From Bradyrhizobium retamae (lineage in GTDB: Bacteria > Pseudomonadota > Alphaproteobacteria > Rhizobiales > Xanthobacteraceae), in contig NZ_LLYA01000024.1 in NCBI RefSeq assembly GCF_001440415.1, positions 62,001 through 126,000 on the forward strand: a stretch of 64,000 nt of DNA, read 5' to 3'. This document shows positions 8,994 to 18,037 of the stretch, in pieces (within the stretch, counting starts at the first letter, position 1; each line of letters starts with the position of its first letter). Position numbers and translations under genes: made by a program. The notes under the pieces were generated by a model, which was given only the letters and a program-made list of their open reading frames with translations, made no database searches and had not been told where the DNA came from.

Positions 8994-10457
8994 ATGACCC
9001 TGTTGGGACTTCTCGGCATCCTGATCGGGCTCGGCGTGCTGATCTTGTTCGCCTATCGAGGCTGGAGCGTGCTGCTGCTCGCGCCGCTTGCCGCACTGGT
9101 TGCCGCACTGTTTTCCCGCGAGCCGCTGCTGGCACACTGGACCCAGACCTTCATGGTCAGCGCGGCAGGCTTTCTGGCTCAGTTCTTTCCGCTGTTTCTG
9201 CTCGGCGCCCTGTTCGGCAAACTGATGGAAGACAGCGGCTCGGTCGCCGCGATCGCGACCTTCATGACGCGGCGGCTGGGCAGGCGGCGGGCTGTGCTCG
9301 CAGTGGTGCTCGCCGGAGCGCTCGTCACATATGGCGGCGTCAGTCTGTTTGTCGCCTTCTTCGTGCTCGCACCGATGGCGCACGAGCTGTTTCGCAACGC
9401 CGGCATCCCGCGGCGGCTGATGCCGGCGGCAATCGTGCTCGGCACCTCCACCTTCACGATGTCGGCGCTGCCCGGCACGCCATCGATCCAGAACGCGATC
9501 CCGATGCCGTTCTTCGGCACCACGCCGTTCGCCGCGCCCGGCCTTGGCATTCTGGCATCGTTGATCATGCTCGGCTTCGGCCTGTGGTGGCTCAACCGCG
9601 AAGTGGCCAACTCAAAAAGAAACGGCGAAGGCTTCGGCGACGGCGTGCCGATGCCTTCCGCCCGTCTTGCCACGGACGAAAAGCTGCGCGAACGCGCCAC
9701 CACCGCGCGGGAGTTCGATCCAGCGGAGATCGTACACGGTGCGGTGACCGACGTTCCGCCGTCAGTTGTACCCGCCGCGCTGCCGCTCATTGTGGTGATT
9801 ATCGTCAATCTCGCGATGTCGCTGCTTATCCTGCCGGCGCTGGACACCCGCTTTCTCGCCGAGGTTCGCTGGGGCGAAACGTCGCTTGCGGCCGTCGGCG
9901 GCGTATGGGCTGTCATCACAGCCCTCGCCTGCGCAATCGTGGCGGTCCTCGCCGTCAGCCATCGGCGATTGCCGGCCCTGCGTGCAACCATGGACGCCGG
10001 CGCCAACGCCGCCGTGCTACCGGCCCTGAGCGTTGCGAGCCTGGTCGGCTTCGGCGCCGTGGTGGCGGCGATGCCCGCCTTTGATGTCGTGCGCGACACC
10101 GTGCTCGGGATCGGCGGCGGTCCGCTGGTCTCGCTCGCGGTGGCGACCAACGTGCTCGCCGCGCTCACGGGGTCGGCATCGGGCGGGCTGACCATTGCGC
10201 TCGACGCACTCGGGGCGACGTATATGACGCGCGCGGCGGAGATCGGACTCGATCCCGCGCTGCTGCATCGCGTGGCGGTGATCAGTTCGGGTACGCTCGA
10301 CAGCCTGCCGCATAACGGCGCGGTCGTCACGCTGCTCGCCGTCTGCGGATCGACGCACCGGGACAGCTATCGCGACATCGTCATGGTCGGCATCGTCGGC
10401 GCACTCATCGCCCTCGTTGCCGTCATCGCGCTCGGCTCGGTGGCGGGATCGTTCTGA
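8994..10457 (+). CDS. GntP/CitM-like inner-membrane permease
   Basis: A 487-residue secondary transporter with about twelve hydrophobic helices. The arrangement (paired halves, Gly-rich re-entrant loops such as TGSASGGLTIALDALG and STFTMSALPGTPSIQN) matches the GntP family of gluconate and related hydroxy-acid/proton symporters. A polar central loop near residues 205-250 divides the halves. Start at 8994 follows the patatin stop by five bases with GAGGG as ribosome binding site. Substrate is not readable; gluconate, lactate-like acids or D-glycerate are all possible. Confidence 0.8.
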   Translation: MTLLGLLGILIGLGVLILFAYRGWSVLLLAPLAALVAALFSREPLLAHWTQTFMVSAAGFLAQFFPLFLLGALFGKLMEDSGSVAAIATFMTRRLGRRRAVLAVVLAGALVTYGGVSLFVAFFVLAPMAHELFRNAGIPRRLMPAAIVLGTSTFTMSALPGTPSIQNAIPMPFFGTTPFAAPGLGILASLIMLGFGLWWLNREVANSKRNGEGFGDGVPMPSARLATDEKLRERATTAREFDPAEIVHGAVTDVPPSVVPAALPLIVVIIVNLAMSLLILPALDTRFLAEVRWGETSLAAVGGVWAVITALACAIVAVLAVSHRRLPALRATMDAGANAAVLPALSVASLVGFGAVVAAMPAFDVVRDTVLGIGGGPLVSLAVATNVLAALTGSASGGLTIALDALGATYMTRAAEIGLDPALLHRVAVISSGTLDSLPHNGAVVTLLAVCGSTHRDSYRDIVMVGIVGALIALVAVIALGSVAGSF

Positions 10458-10492
10458 GCCATCGGCGCGGCCTGCCGTCTCAGGGTGAATAA

Positions 10493-10528
10493 TGCACAAC
10501 CACCCTTCCAGCGATCCGACGCCCTCGC
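10493..10528 (+). pseudogene. radC remnant, JAMM-motif fragment
   Basis: Thirty-six bases that match 6673-6708 of the intact radC at 33 positions and encode HNHPSSDPTPS, the RadC metal-site motif. There is no open frame around it. The matching 3' end of radC reappears at 16971-17050 in the same orientation, so both pieces probably descend from one gene now split by about 6.4 kb. Confidence 0.65.
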
Positions 10529-10529
10529 T

Positions 10530-10626
10530 CTCGGGTTGATCGTTCGCAAGTGCAACAATGCTCAGCCGGGACATCGTAGAACGCCAACAGAGCGTCGCGA
10601 TCCTTGATCAGGCAATCGACGGCCTT
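10530..10626 (-). pseudogene. IS256-family transposase remnant (frameshifted)
   Basis: Read on the minus strand, this segment encodes KDRDALLAFYDVPAEH, then, after a one-base shift, HLRTINP. In intact IS256/mutator transposases the same region runs KDRD-LLAFYDFPAEHW-HLRT-NPIES. Both the frameshift and loss of everything on either side show a dead scrap. It abuts the radC fragment at 10528, so the two broken ends were probably joined by an insertion followed by deletion. No terminal inverted repeats can be seen. Confidence 0.75.
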
Positions 10627-10847
10627 CCGGCAGCCTTCCGGCGTCGCGCCAGTGATGACCAGGATGCATGGCGGCTGGTCCGCCAGCCGGGCCGATGCAT
10701 TCAAGACCTTAGTCTAAATTGTCGCAGTACCACAGGATTGGGTTTGACTTGCGGCCGAGAGACTCGAAAGATCAAGACGAAATGGAGGCGGGCCAGGTCG
10801 AACGGCTGAAAGACCATCTGTACAGTGACGGATGACGAGAGGCGCGA

Positions 10848-11849
10848 GTGTCCAGGCTTCTCAAGATAGACAGTTTGCAAACCCACTTCTTCTCAGCGGC
10901 CGGTGTGGTCAAGGCCGTCGACGGTATCAGCTTTGATGTCAATCAGGGCGAGACGATGGCTATCGTCGGTGAGTCTGGATGCGGCAAGTCCGTCAGCGCA
11001 CTCTCAATCCTGCGGCTGGTTGCCGATCCGCCCGGCCGTATCATTGGCGGTAGCATTCGCTTCCAGGACCGAGACCTTCTCAAGCTGAGCGATGAGGAAA
11101 TCCGAGAGGTCCGAGGCAAAGACATTGCCATGGTGTTTCAGGAGCCGATGACCTCGCTCAATCCAGTACTGACGATCGGGAGACAGCTCACCGAGACCAT
11201 GGAGCAGCACCTCGACATGACCCGGGGCCAAGCGGTCGCGCGTGCGATCGAGCTGTTGGGCATGGTGGGGATATCGGATCCGGAGCGTCGACTGAGGCAG
11301 TATCCGCATCACTTCAGCGGCGGCATGCGCCAACGCGTGATGATCGCCATGGCCTTGTGCTGCGAGCCCAAGCTGATCATCGCCGACGAACCGACGACGG
11401 CGCTCGACGTGACGGTTCAGGCGCAGATTCTCGAGCTGATGAAGGATCTGACGCAGCGTCTGGGCGTGGCGCTGATCATCATCACCCACAATCTTGGTAT
11501 CGTCGCGCGCTATGCTGACAGGGTCAATGTCATGTACGCGGGCAGGATCATCGAGAGTGGAACTGCGCACGACATCTATCACCATCCCCACCATCCATAC
11601 ACGCTGGCGCTGCTGCGTTCGGTGCCGCGCATGGATCAGCCGCGCCGGGCTCGGCTCGATCCGGTGCAGGGACAGCCGCCCGACCTTTCGCGCCTCGGCG
11701 TCGGCTGCTCGTTCCAACCGCGCTGCGGCTTTGCCATTGCGCGCTGCGCGAGTCAGTCACCTCCCTTGGAGCGGATCGACGGCGGCGATCATCTCGCGGC
11801 ATGCTTTGAGGCGCATAGCGTAGCCGAATCGATGGCGAGATCGTCATGA
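10848..11849 (+). CDS. Peptide ABC transporter ATPase, DppD type
   Basis: A 333-residue cytosolic ATP-binding subunit of a dipeptide/oligopeptide-type importer. Walker A is GESGCGKS at residues 41-48, the ABC signature is FSGGMRQ at 156-162, and Walker B is [12 protein letters not shown]. The C-terminal oligopeptide extension with a Cys-rich [15 protein letters not shown] segment is present. The start is a GTG behind a GAGAGG-like site. It opens a five-gene operon (ATPase, ATPase, binding protein, two permeases) and its stop overlaps the next start (ATGA at 11846). Confidence 0.9.
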   Translation: MSRLLKIDSLQTHFFSAAGVVKAVDGISFDVNQGETMAIVGESGCGKSVSALSILRLVADPPGRIIGGSIRFQDRDLLKLSDEEIREVRGKDIAMVFQEPMTSLNPVLTIGRQLTETMEQHLDMTRGQAVARAIELLGMVGISDPERRLRQYPHHFSGGMRQRVMIAMALCCEPKLIIADEPTTALDVTVQAQILELMKDLTQRLGVALIIITHNLGIVARYADRVNVMYAGRIIESGTAHDIYHHPHHPYTLALLRSVPRMDQPRRARLDPVQGQPPDLSRLGVGCSFQPRCGFAIARCASQSPPLERIDGGDHLAACFEAHSVAESMARSS

Positions 11850-12943
11850 CCCCCATGGAACCAACCGGCGCGGTACGGCAGAGCGCCGAAGCGGCGGTAC
11901 AGGCGTCGATCGTCGTGCCGGACGTCGCGCTCGAGCATAGGCGCCAATCGGAACGGCGCGTCGCCCTGGCGCCGGAGTTGGTCACGATTCGCAACCTGAA
12001 AATGCACTTTCCGGTGATTGAGGGCGCTCTCTTCTCCAAAGAGGTCGCTCGCGTGAAGGCTGTCGACGGAATCAACCTCACCATCCGCAAAGGAGAGACG
12101 CTCGGATTGGTCGGCGAGTCGGGTTGCGGCAAGACCACCACTGGTCGGTGCATCCTGCGGCTCGAGCATCCGACCGGAGGCGAGATCCTGTTCGACGGCA
12201 AGAATCTGGTCGATCTCGATCAGAAATCGATGCGGGCCCTGCGGCAGAAGATCCAGGTCATCTTCCAGGATCCTTACAGCTCTCTCAATCCGCGCATGAA
12301 GATCGGGGAGATCATCTCCGAGCCGATGAAGGTGCACGGGACCGAGCCGAACAAGGCAGCTCGCGACGCGCGGGTCGCGGAATTGCTCCGCCTGTGTGGC
12401 CTGGATCCCAAGTTTGCCGACCGCTATCCCCACGAAATGAGCGGCGGCCAACGCCAGCGGGTCGGCATCGCACGTGCCCTGTCGGTACGTCCGGAATTCA
12501 TCATCTGCGACGAGGCGATCTCAGCATTGGATGTGTCGATTCAGGCGCAGATCATCAACCTGCTGGAGGACCTGCGGGACCAGTTCGGACTGACCTATCT
12601 GTTCATCGCGCACGACCTCAGCGTCGTCCGCCACCTGTGCCATCGCGTCGCAGTCATGTATCTCGGCAAGATCGTCGAACTGGCGGATTGCGACGAGTTG
12701 TACGGCAATCCTCTGCACCCCTATACTCAGGCGCTTCTCGCGGCTGTGCCGGTGCCGGATCCCGACTTGGAGAGGGCGCGCGCCCATCGGATCGTGAAAG
12801 GCGAAGTGCCGAGTCCGATGAATCCGCCGAGGGGGTGCGTGTTTCATCCGCGCTGTCCGCTTGCGGTCGACAGTTGTGCGAAGATTGTCCCGGAGTTCAG
12901 GGAACTGCGGCCCGGCCATTGGGTGGCTTGTTCCGTAATTTGA
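11846..12943 (+). CDS. Peptide ABC transporter ATPase, DppF type
   Basis: Second ATPase (365 residues) of the peptide-type importer. Walker [11 protein letters not shown]-loop [15 protein letters not shown], signature MSGGQRQRV and a Walker B with an ISALDVS D-loop ([11 protein letters not shown]) are all visible, and the C-terminus has the Cys-containing oligopeptide domain ([12 protein letters not shown]). About 45 extra N-terminal residues precede the domain. The gene starts within the stop codon of the DppD-type gene, so translation is coupled. The pair would form the heterodimeric motor for the two permeases downstream. Confidence 0.9.
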   Translation: MTPMEPTGAVRQSAEAAVQASIVVPDVALEHRRQSERRVALAPELVTIRNLKMHFPVIEGALFSKEVARVKAVDGINLTIRKGETLGLVGESGCGKTTTGRCILRLEHPTGGEILFDGKNLVDLDQKSMRALRQKIQVIFQDPYSSLNPRMKIGEIISEPMKVHGTEPNKAARDARVAELLRLCGLDPKFADRYPHEMSGGQRQRVGIARALSVRPEFIICDEAISALDVSIQAQIINLLEDLRDQFGLTYLFIAHDLSVVRHLCHRVAVMYLGKIVELADCDELYGNPLHPYTQALLAAVPVPDPDLERARAHRIVKGEVPSPMNPPRGCVFHPRCPLAVDSCAKIVPEFRELRPGHWVACSVI

Positions 12944-13033
12944 ATGAAAGCCCCGTAAGAAGGGCGACCGACCAGGGGCGTAAAGCCCGGCCCATAAAAG
13001 CCAGGAGGAGTGTGTTCCAGAGGGAGAAAGATC

Positions 13034-14647
13034 ATGAACCTTGCGAAATATCTCAGGGCCGCGTCAATAATCGCGGTCGGCGCGGCCGTTGCCATCGGCT
13101 TCTCCGGAGCTCCAGGTCAGGCTGCGCCTAAGAAAGGCGGGATACTGAACTTTGTGGTGCCGGACGAGCCGCCGAGCTGGGACGGTCACCGCGAGACGAC
13201 GTTCGCGCTGATCCATCCCTTTGCGCCGTTCTATAGCCTGCTCATCAAGGTCAATCCGGAAAATCCGTCCTCACCGACGGACTTCGTGTGCGACCTGTGC
13301 ACGGAAATGCCAACTCCGACCGACGGTGGCAGGACCTACACGTTCAAGATCAAGCAGGGCGTGAAATTCCACGACGGAACGCCATTGACGGCGCAGGACG
13401 TCGTCGCATCATACAAAAAGATCATCTTCCCACCGGAGGGCACGACCAGCGCGCGCGTGGCCTATTTCGTCATGGTCGACAGCGTGAGCGCGCCGGACGA
13501 CCACACGGTCGTATTCAAACTCAAGTATCCATCGGGCGCCTTCATCCCGGCGCTGGCGACGCCTTACAACTTCATCTACTCGAAGGCGAAGCTCGACCAG
13601 GACATCCGCTGGTACGAGAAGAATGTCATGGGGTCAGGGCCCTTCAAGTTCGCGGGAAGAGAGGCAGGCGCCTCCGTGCGCGGCGAGCGCAACAACGACT
13701 ACCACGTTCCCGGGCAGCCCTATCTCGACGGCTTCGAGGCGATCTTCTCCAATAAGCAGGCGGTGCGCGTGCAAGCGATCCGCGGCGACCGAGCCGCAAT
13801 CGAGTTCCGCGGCTTCCCGCCGAAGAGCCGCGACGACCTCGTCGAAGCACTCGGCGGGGACATCACGGTCCAGGAGAGCGACTGGAACTGCGTGCTCCTG
13901 TTCACCCCCAACCACAAGAAGAAGCCGTTCGACGACGTCCGCGTTCGCCGCGCGCTCACGCTGGCGGTCGACCGCTGGGACGGATCGAAGAGCCTTTCGC
14001 GCATCGCCATCGTGAAGGCGGTTGGCGGTGTCGTGTTCCCGGGTCACCCGCTGGCGGCGACGAAGGCGGAGCTCGAACAGATCCCTGGCTTTTGGCCGGA
14101 CATCAACAAGTCGCGTGCCGAGGCGAAGCGGCTGCTGCAGGAGGCCGGCGTTTCGGACTTGACGTTTGTGTTGTCCAACCGCGCCGTCGACCAGCCATAT
14201 ACGATCGTGGGCACGTGGCTCATCGACCAGTGGCGGCAGATCGGCGTGACGGTCGAGCAGAAAATGGAGCCGACAGGACCCTTCTACGCGCGGCTCAGGT
14301 CACAGGATTTCGACGTGACGATGGACTTCAACTGCCAGTCGGTCGTCAATCCGCTGCTCGACATAGGCAAGTTCCTGTCGACGGACATCGGCAACGAGAG
14401 CTATGGCGGGTACACCGATCGCGATCTCGACAAGATCTTCGAGGCAATGAACCGTGCTCCCGAGGAGGCCGAGCAGCGCAAGCTGATGCGGCAGTTCGAG
14501 AAGCGCGTGCTTGACGAGCAGGCGCACTCGTTCGTCACGCTGTGGTGGAACCGGATCATTCCGCACCGATCCTACGTGAAGGGCTGGAAGATCAGTCCCA
14601 GCCACTACCTCAATCAGGATCTCGCCAACGTATGGCTCGACAAGTAA
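13034..14647 (+). CDS. Peptide-type ABC transporter substrate-binding protein
   Basis: A 537-residue periplasmic solute receptor of the DppA/OppA (SBP_bac_5) family. An N-terminal Sec signal peptide (basic MNLAKYLR, hydrophobic stretch, cleavage near GQAA at residue ~33) is followed by the typical KKGGILNFVVPDEPPSWDGH start of the mature domain and by YTFKIKQGVKFHDGTPLTAQDV. AGAGGGAGA before the ATG at 13034 settles the start. It lies between the ATPase and permease genes. The ligand may be a peptide, an opine or another amine-containing compound; sequence alone does not decide. Confidence 0.9.
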   Translation: MNLAKYLRAASIIAVGAAVAIGFSGAPGQAAPKKGGILNFVVPDEPPSWDGHRETTFALIHPFAPFYSLLIKVNPENPSSPTDFVCDLCTEMPTPTDGGRTYTFKIKQGVKFHDGTPLTAQDVVASYKKIIFPPEGTTSARVAYFVMVDSVSAPDDHTVVFKLKYPSGAFIPALATPYNFIYSKAKLDQDIRWYEKNVMGSGPFKFAGREAGASVRGERNNDYHVPGQPYLDGFEAIFSNKQAVRVQAIRGDRAAIEFRGFPPKSRDDLVEALGGDITVQESDWNCVLLFTPNHKKKPFDDVRVRRALTLAVDRWDGSKSLSRIAIVKAVGGVVFPGHPLAATKAELEQIPGFWPDINKSRAEAKRLLQEAGVSDLTFVLSNRAVDQPYTIVGTWLIDQWRQIGVTVEQKMEPTGPFYARLRSQDFDVTMDFNCQSVVNPLLDIGKFLSTDIGNESYGGYTDRDLDKIFEAMNRAPEEAEQRKLMRQFEKRVLDEQAHSFVTLWWNRIIPHRSYVKGWKISPSHYLNQDLANVWLDK

Positions 14648-14756
14648 CCGCCCGGCGGCGGTCGACGACAGCAGCGGTTTCCAGGGCTCTTGCCAGAGCA
14701 AGGCAGTGAATGGGAAACCGCCGCGACACCGCGAGCGAAGTGCTGCAGCAGCGATC

Positions 14757-15728
14757 ATGTACCAGTACATCCTCAAGCGACTCCTGTTGATGATCCCGAC
14801 GCTGCTCGGCGCCGCGCTGCTCGTGTTCCTCCTCTTGCGGCTGGTGCCGGGCGACGTCTGCGTGCTGCGCATGGCGGGTGGGGCCGGATACGTCGATCCC
14901 AAGGCGATCGATCTCTGCCACGCCGAGCTGGGCCTTGATCGCTCCTATGTAGTGCAGTTCCTGGATTTCATCTGGGGCTTCGTCCGATTCGATTTCGGCA
15001 AGTCGATGTGGACCGGACGCCCGATCGTGGAAGAGGTCGCGCTGCGCTTCGAACTTTCGCTGCAGATCGCGATCATGGCCACGCTTACCGCCATCATGCT
15101 GGCCATTCCGCTCGGCACGATCTCCGCCGTCAAACAGAACACCTGGATCGACTACGTGGTGCGCGCCTTCAGTATCGCCGGAATCGCGATGCCTTCCTTC
15201 TGGCTCGGCGTCCTGATCATCCTTGGCCTGCTGATCACCAGCAAGTCGGTGTTCGGAAGTCCCTGGATGCCGCCGATTAAATATGTGCCGCTCTGGGTCG
15301 ACCCCTTGCACAACCTGAGCATGACCATCTTCCCGGCCCTGGCGACCGGCTACCGCTATTCCGCCGTTGCGACACGTATGACGCGTTCGGCGCTGCTCGA
15401 AGTACTGCGCGAGGATTACGTCCGCACGGCGCGCGCCAAGGGGCTCGTCCAGAAGCTTATCATCCGGCGCCATGCGCTCGGAAACGCGCTACTGCCGGTG
15501 GTGACGATCATCGGCATTGAATTCGCGTTCCTGATGGGCGGTCTGGTGGTCACCGAGCAGGTGTTCAACCTCAACGGGCTAGGCAAGCTGTTTGTCGCTT
15601 CCGTGACCAATCACGATTACACGATGACCCAGGCACTGGTCATGTTGGTGGCTGCGATATTCGTGGTCACCAACTTTGTTGTGGACATCGTCTACGCGTG
15701 GCTCGACCCGCGGATTCGGTACAAATGA
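14757..15728 (+). CDS. Peptide-type ABC transporter permease, DppB type
   Basis: A 323-residue inner-membrane permease with six helices. The N-terminal MYQYILKRLLLMIPTL and the coupling-helix EAA motif around VRTARAKGL are characteristic of DppB-like subunits. I chose the ATG at 14757 because it gives the conserved N-terminus; an upstream ATG at 14710 region would add unrelated residues. It is followed 22 bases later by the DppC-type gene. Confidence 0.9.
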   Translation: MYQYILKRLLLMIPTLLGAALLVFLLLRLVPGDVCVLRMAGGAGYVDPKAIDLCHAELGLDRSYVVQFLDFIWGFVRFDFGKSMWTGRPIVEEVALRFELSLQIAIMATLTAIMLAIPLGTISAVKQNTWIDYVVRAFSIAGIAMPSFWLGVLIILGLLITSKSVFGSPWMPPIKYVPLWVDPLHNLSMTIFPALATGYRYSAVATRMTRSALLEVLREDYVRTARAKGLVQKLIIRRHALGNALLPVVTIIGIEFAFLMGGLVVTEQVFNLNGLGKLFVASVTNHDYTMTQALVMLVAAIFVVTNFVVDIVYAWLDPRIRYK

Positions 15729-15750
15729 TGGCTGGAATCAGAGGCTTTGC

Positions 15751-16653
15751 ATGACTATCGCGACCGACCTCGGGACGAAGGTCGAGCTGACGGATGAGCG
15801 GAAGGCACCGAGCAGGCTTTCGGCGATCGGTCGTTTTGCACGCCGCAATCCACTGGGCGCCGCCGGCGGCGCAGTCATCATCGTCATGGTGCTGGTTGCG
15901 ATGTTTGCCGATTTCATCGCCCCGTACAACCCGGTCGCCAACGCATTCGATCGCATGCACGAGCCACCGAGTCTCGAGAACTGGCTCGGTACGGATCAAT
16001 ACGGACGCGACGTGTTCTCGCGCATCGTCTACGGGGCGCGCACTGCCCTGCTCGTCGGATTTGCGTCGTCGTTCGTCGGCGCCACCTTCGGCTTGGTGCT
16101 TGGGGTAGCGAGCGCCTATTTCAGCGGCAAGATCGATCTGATCCTCCAGCGCATCATCGATATATTCATGGCGTTCCCGCTGATCATCATGGCGCTCGCC
16201 GTCATCGCAATCTTCGGGACAGGGGCGCAGAACGTGATCATCGCGATCACCATACCGTTCATTCCGCGCTGCGCCCGCGTCGTTCGCTCGAGTGCGCTGG
16301 CGATCCGCGAACTTCCCTACATCGACGCCGCCCGCGCCAACGGCTTCAGCCACACCCGGATCATTCTGCGGCACATGATTCCGAATGTAATGGCGCCGTT
16401 TCTCATCATGATCACCGCCTTCGTGGGTCAGGCAATCTTGCTCGAAGCATCGCTTTCCTATCTCGGTCTCGGAGTGCAGGAGCCGACGCCGGCATGGGGC
16501 CTGATGCTTCAGGGCGGCGCCGAGGAATACGCCGAGAGCGCACCCTGGATAGCCATCTTCCCGGGCATCGCCATCAGTCTTGCGGTGTTCGGCTTCAGCC
16601 TGTTCGGCGATGCGCTACGCGACGAGTTCGATCCCAGGCTGCGATCCCTGTAA
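15751..16653 (+). CDS. Peptide-type ABC transporter permease, DppC type
   Basis: A 300-residue partner permease. A cytosolic N-terminal ~25 residues leads to the first helix, then the periplasmic segment GTDQYGRDVFSRIVYGAR, which is diagnostic of DppC/OppC proteins, and the EAA loop near YIDAARANGFSHTRIILRHM (split here only by family knowledge). It closes the operon. Its stop at 16651-16653 is immediately followed by a fragment of an unrelated aminotransferase-like gene, marking the right junction of the transporter segment. Confidence 0.9.
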   Translation: MTIATDLGTKVELTDERKAPSRLSAIGRFARRNPLGAAGGAVIIVMVLVAMFADFIAPYNPVANAFDRMHEPPSLENWLGTDQYGRDVFSRIVYGARTALLVGFASSFVGATFGLVLGVASAYFSGKIDLILQRIIDIFMAFPLIIMALAVIAIFGTGAQNVIIAITIPFIPRCARVVRSSALAIRELPYIDAARANGFSHTRIILRHMIPNVMAPFLIMITAFVGQAILLEASLSYLGLGVQEPTPAWGLMLQGGAEEYAESAPWIAIFPGIAISLAVFGFSLFGDALRDEFDPRLRSL

Positions 16654-16941
16654 ACAGCAGGCAGCACGCCTGCGGCCGGCGGGGGGTTCGTGCTCTGGGT
16701 GGAGCTGCCGACCTCAATCAGCAGTCGCGTCGTTTTGGAGGAGGCGCTCCGCGCGGGGATTTGCTTTGTGCCCGGTGAGGCATTCGCTGCGAGCAAGCGT
16801 TATCGCAGGTGCCTCCGTCTGAGCTGCGGCCACATGTGGGACCTGCGCATGGAACGGGCCGTGAGGACGATCGGCGCGATTTCCCAACGTCACCATGAGG
16901 GAGGACGAAGAGGCAAACCACGAGGAACTCGTGCCGAATAG
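16654..16941 (+). pseudogene. MocR-type regulator/aminotransferase C-terminal fragment
   Basis: The frame reads PAAGGGFVLWVELP, then LEEALRAGICFVPGEAF and RCLRLSCGHMWDLRMERAVRTIG. This is the C-terminal end of GntR/MocR regulators with a fold-type I aminotransferase domain (PLP-dependent). Only about 85 residues remain, with no upstream DNA-binding or PLP-lysine region, since the transporter operon ends directly before it. It is a 5'-truncated remnant, not an intact gene. Confidence 0.72.
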
Positions 16942-16970
16942 CGTCATTGCCTCAGTCCGCGGCGCTGCGC

Positions 16971-17050
16971 CACTCGGCATATCCCTGCGCGACCACATCA
17001 TCGTCGGCAGAAACGGTCACGCAAGTTTGAGGGGACTGGAGCTGATCTAA
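16971..17050 (+). pseudogene. radC remnant, 3' end fragment
   Basis: Eighty bases align without gaps to 6754-6833 of the intact radC at about 64 positions and end at the matching stop codon. The frame encodes LGISLRDHIIVGRNGHASL, then RGLELI and stop, compared with [19 protein letters not shown] in RadC. Together with 10493-10528 it brackets the transporter operon; only about 15 codons of RadC are missing between the two pieces. Confidence 0.78.
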
Positions 17051-17104
17051 TGCTGTTTAGCTGAGGATGGCGCGCGAGAAGCATATTGGGATCAGTGCGC
17101 CGAG

Positions 17105-18037
17105 ATGATGGAGCCTCGGATGCAGACGACACGCCGAACGTTCCTGCAAGCTTCCTTGGCGACGGCCGCTGCCGCGCATTTGCCAAGCTCGTTGCATGCC
17201 CAGCAAGGCCAGCCCGCGCGCCGTCCTATTCCCTCGAGCCGCGAGGAGATGCCGATCGTCGGACTAGGGACCTGGATTACCTTCAACGTCGGCAACGATC
17301 CGGTGCTCAGGGACGAATGCGCTGCTGTCATGGCCGCCTTCTTCGAGGGTGGCGGCCGCATGATCGATTCCTCCCCCATGTATGGGTCGTCGCAGCCGGT
17401 GGTAGGCTACGGCCTTCAAAAGCTCGGGCGGCCGCCCGCAATATTCTCGGCCGAAAAGGTCTGGACGTCCTCGGCGACGGCAGGCCCGGCCCAGATCGAG
17501 CAGTCGCGTCGCTTCTGGGGCGTGCCAAAGTTCGACCTCGTTCAGGTTCACAACCTGCTCGCCTGGAAGGCGCATCTGCAGACGCTCCTCCAGATGAAAG
17601 CCGCCGGTACGGTGCGTTACGTCGGAATCACCACGTCCGAAGGCCGCCGTCATGATCTTGTCGAACAGATCATGCGAAACGAGCCTATCGATTTTGTGCA
17701 GTTCTCCTACAATGTCGTGGATCGCGAGGCGGAGGCACGACTGCTGCCGCTGGCGGCAGAGCGCGGGATCGCGGTGATTGTGAACCGGCCGTTCCGGCAG
17801 GGCGAGCTGACTAATCGCCTTGGGAAAAAGCCGCTGCCAGAGTGGGCGGCCGAACTCGGGGTGTCGAGCTGGGCCCAGCTCATGCTGAAGTTCATTCTGT
17901 CTCACCCGGCCGTCACCGTCGCAGTTCCCGCGACCACGCGCGTCGACCACGTGCGGGAAAACCTCTCGGCCGCCGCCGGACCGATGCCAGACCTCGCCAC
18001 GCGGCAGCGCATCTCGGCCCACGTGCAGGCGCTTTGA
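17105..18037 (+). CDS. Tat-signal aldo/keto reductase
   Basis: A 310-residue aldo/keto reductase predicted to be exported through Tat: TTRRTFLQAS near the N-terminus, a hydrophobic Ala-rich stretch and a LHAQ cleavage site near residue 36. The AKR catalytic residues are visible as Asp and Tyr in DSSPMYGSS, Lys in AEKVWTS and His in VQVHNLL. Tat-exported AKRs occur in several alphaproteobacteria, but their cofactor source in the periplasm is unclear. Two ATG codons stand side by side at 17105 and 17108. The stop overlaps the start of the DUF6064 gene (TGATG). Confidence 0.85.
   Translation: MMEPRMQTTRRTFLQASLATAAAAHLPSSLHAQQGQPARRPIPSSREEMPIVGLGTWITFNVGNDPVLRDECAAVMAAFFEGGGRMIDSSPMYGSSQPVVGYGLQKLGRPPAIFSAEKVWTSSATAGPAQIEQSRRFWGVPKFDLVQVHNLLAWKAHLQTLLQMKAAGTVRYVGITTSEGRRHDLVEQIMRNEPIDFVQFSYNVVDREAEARLLPLAAERGIAVIVNRPFRQGELTNRLGKKPLPEWAAELGVSSWAQLMLKFILSHPAVTVAVPATTRVDHVRENLSAAAGPMPDLATRQRISAHVQAL

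Noticed and set aside
9179-10330. A 383-codon open frame antisense to the GntP-type permease
   Set aside because: Ser/Thr/Ala-rich shadow of hydrophobic helices; no start signal.
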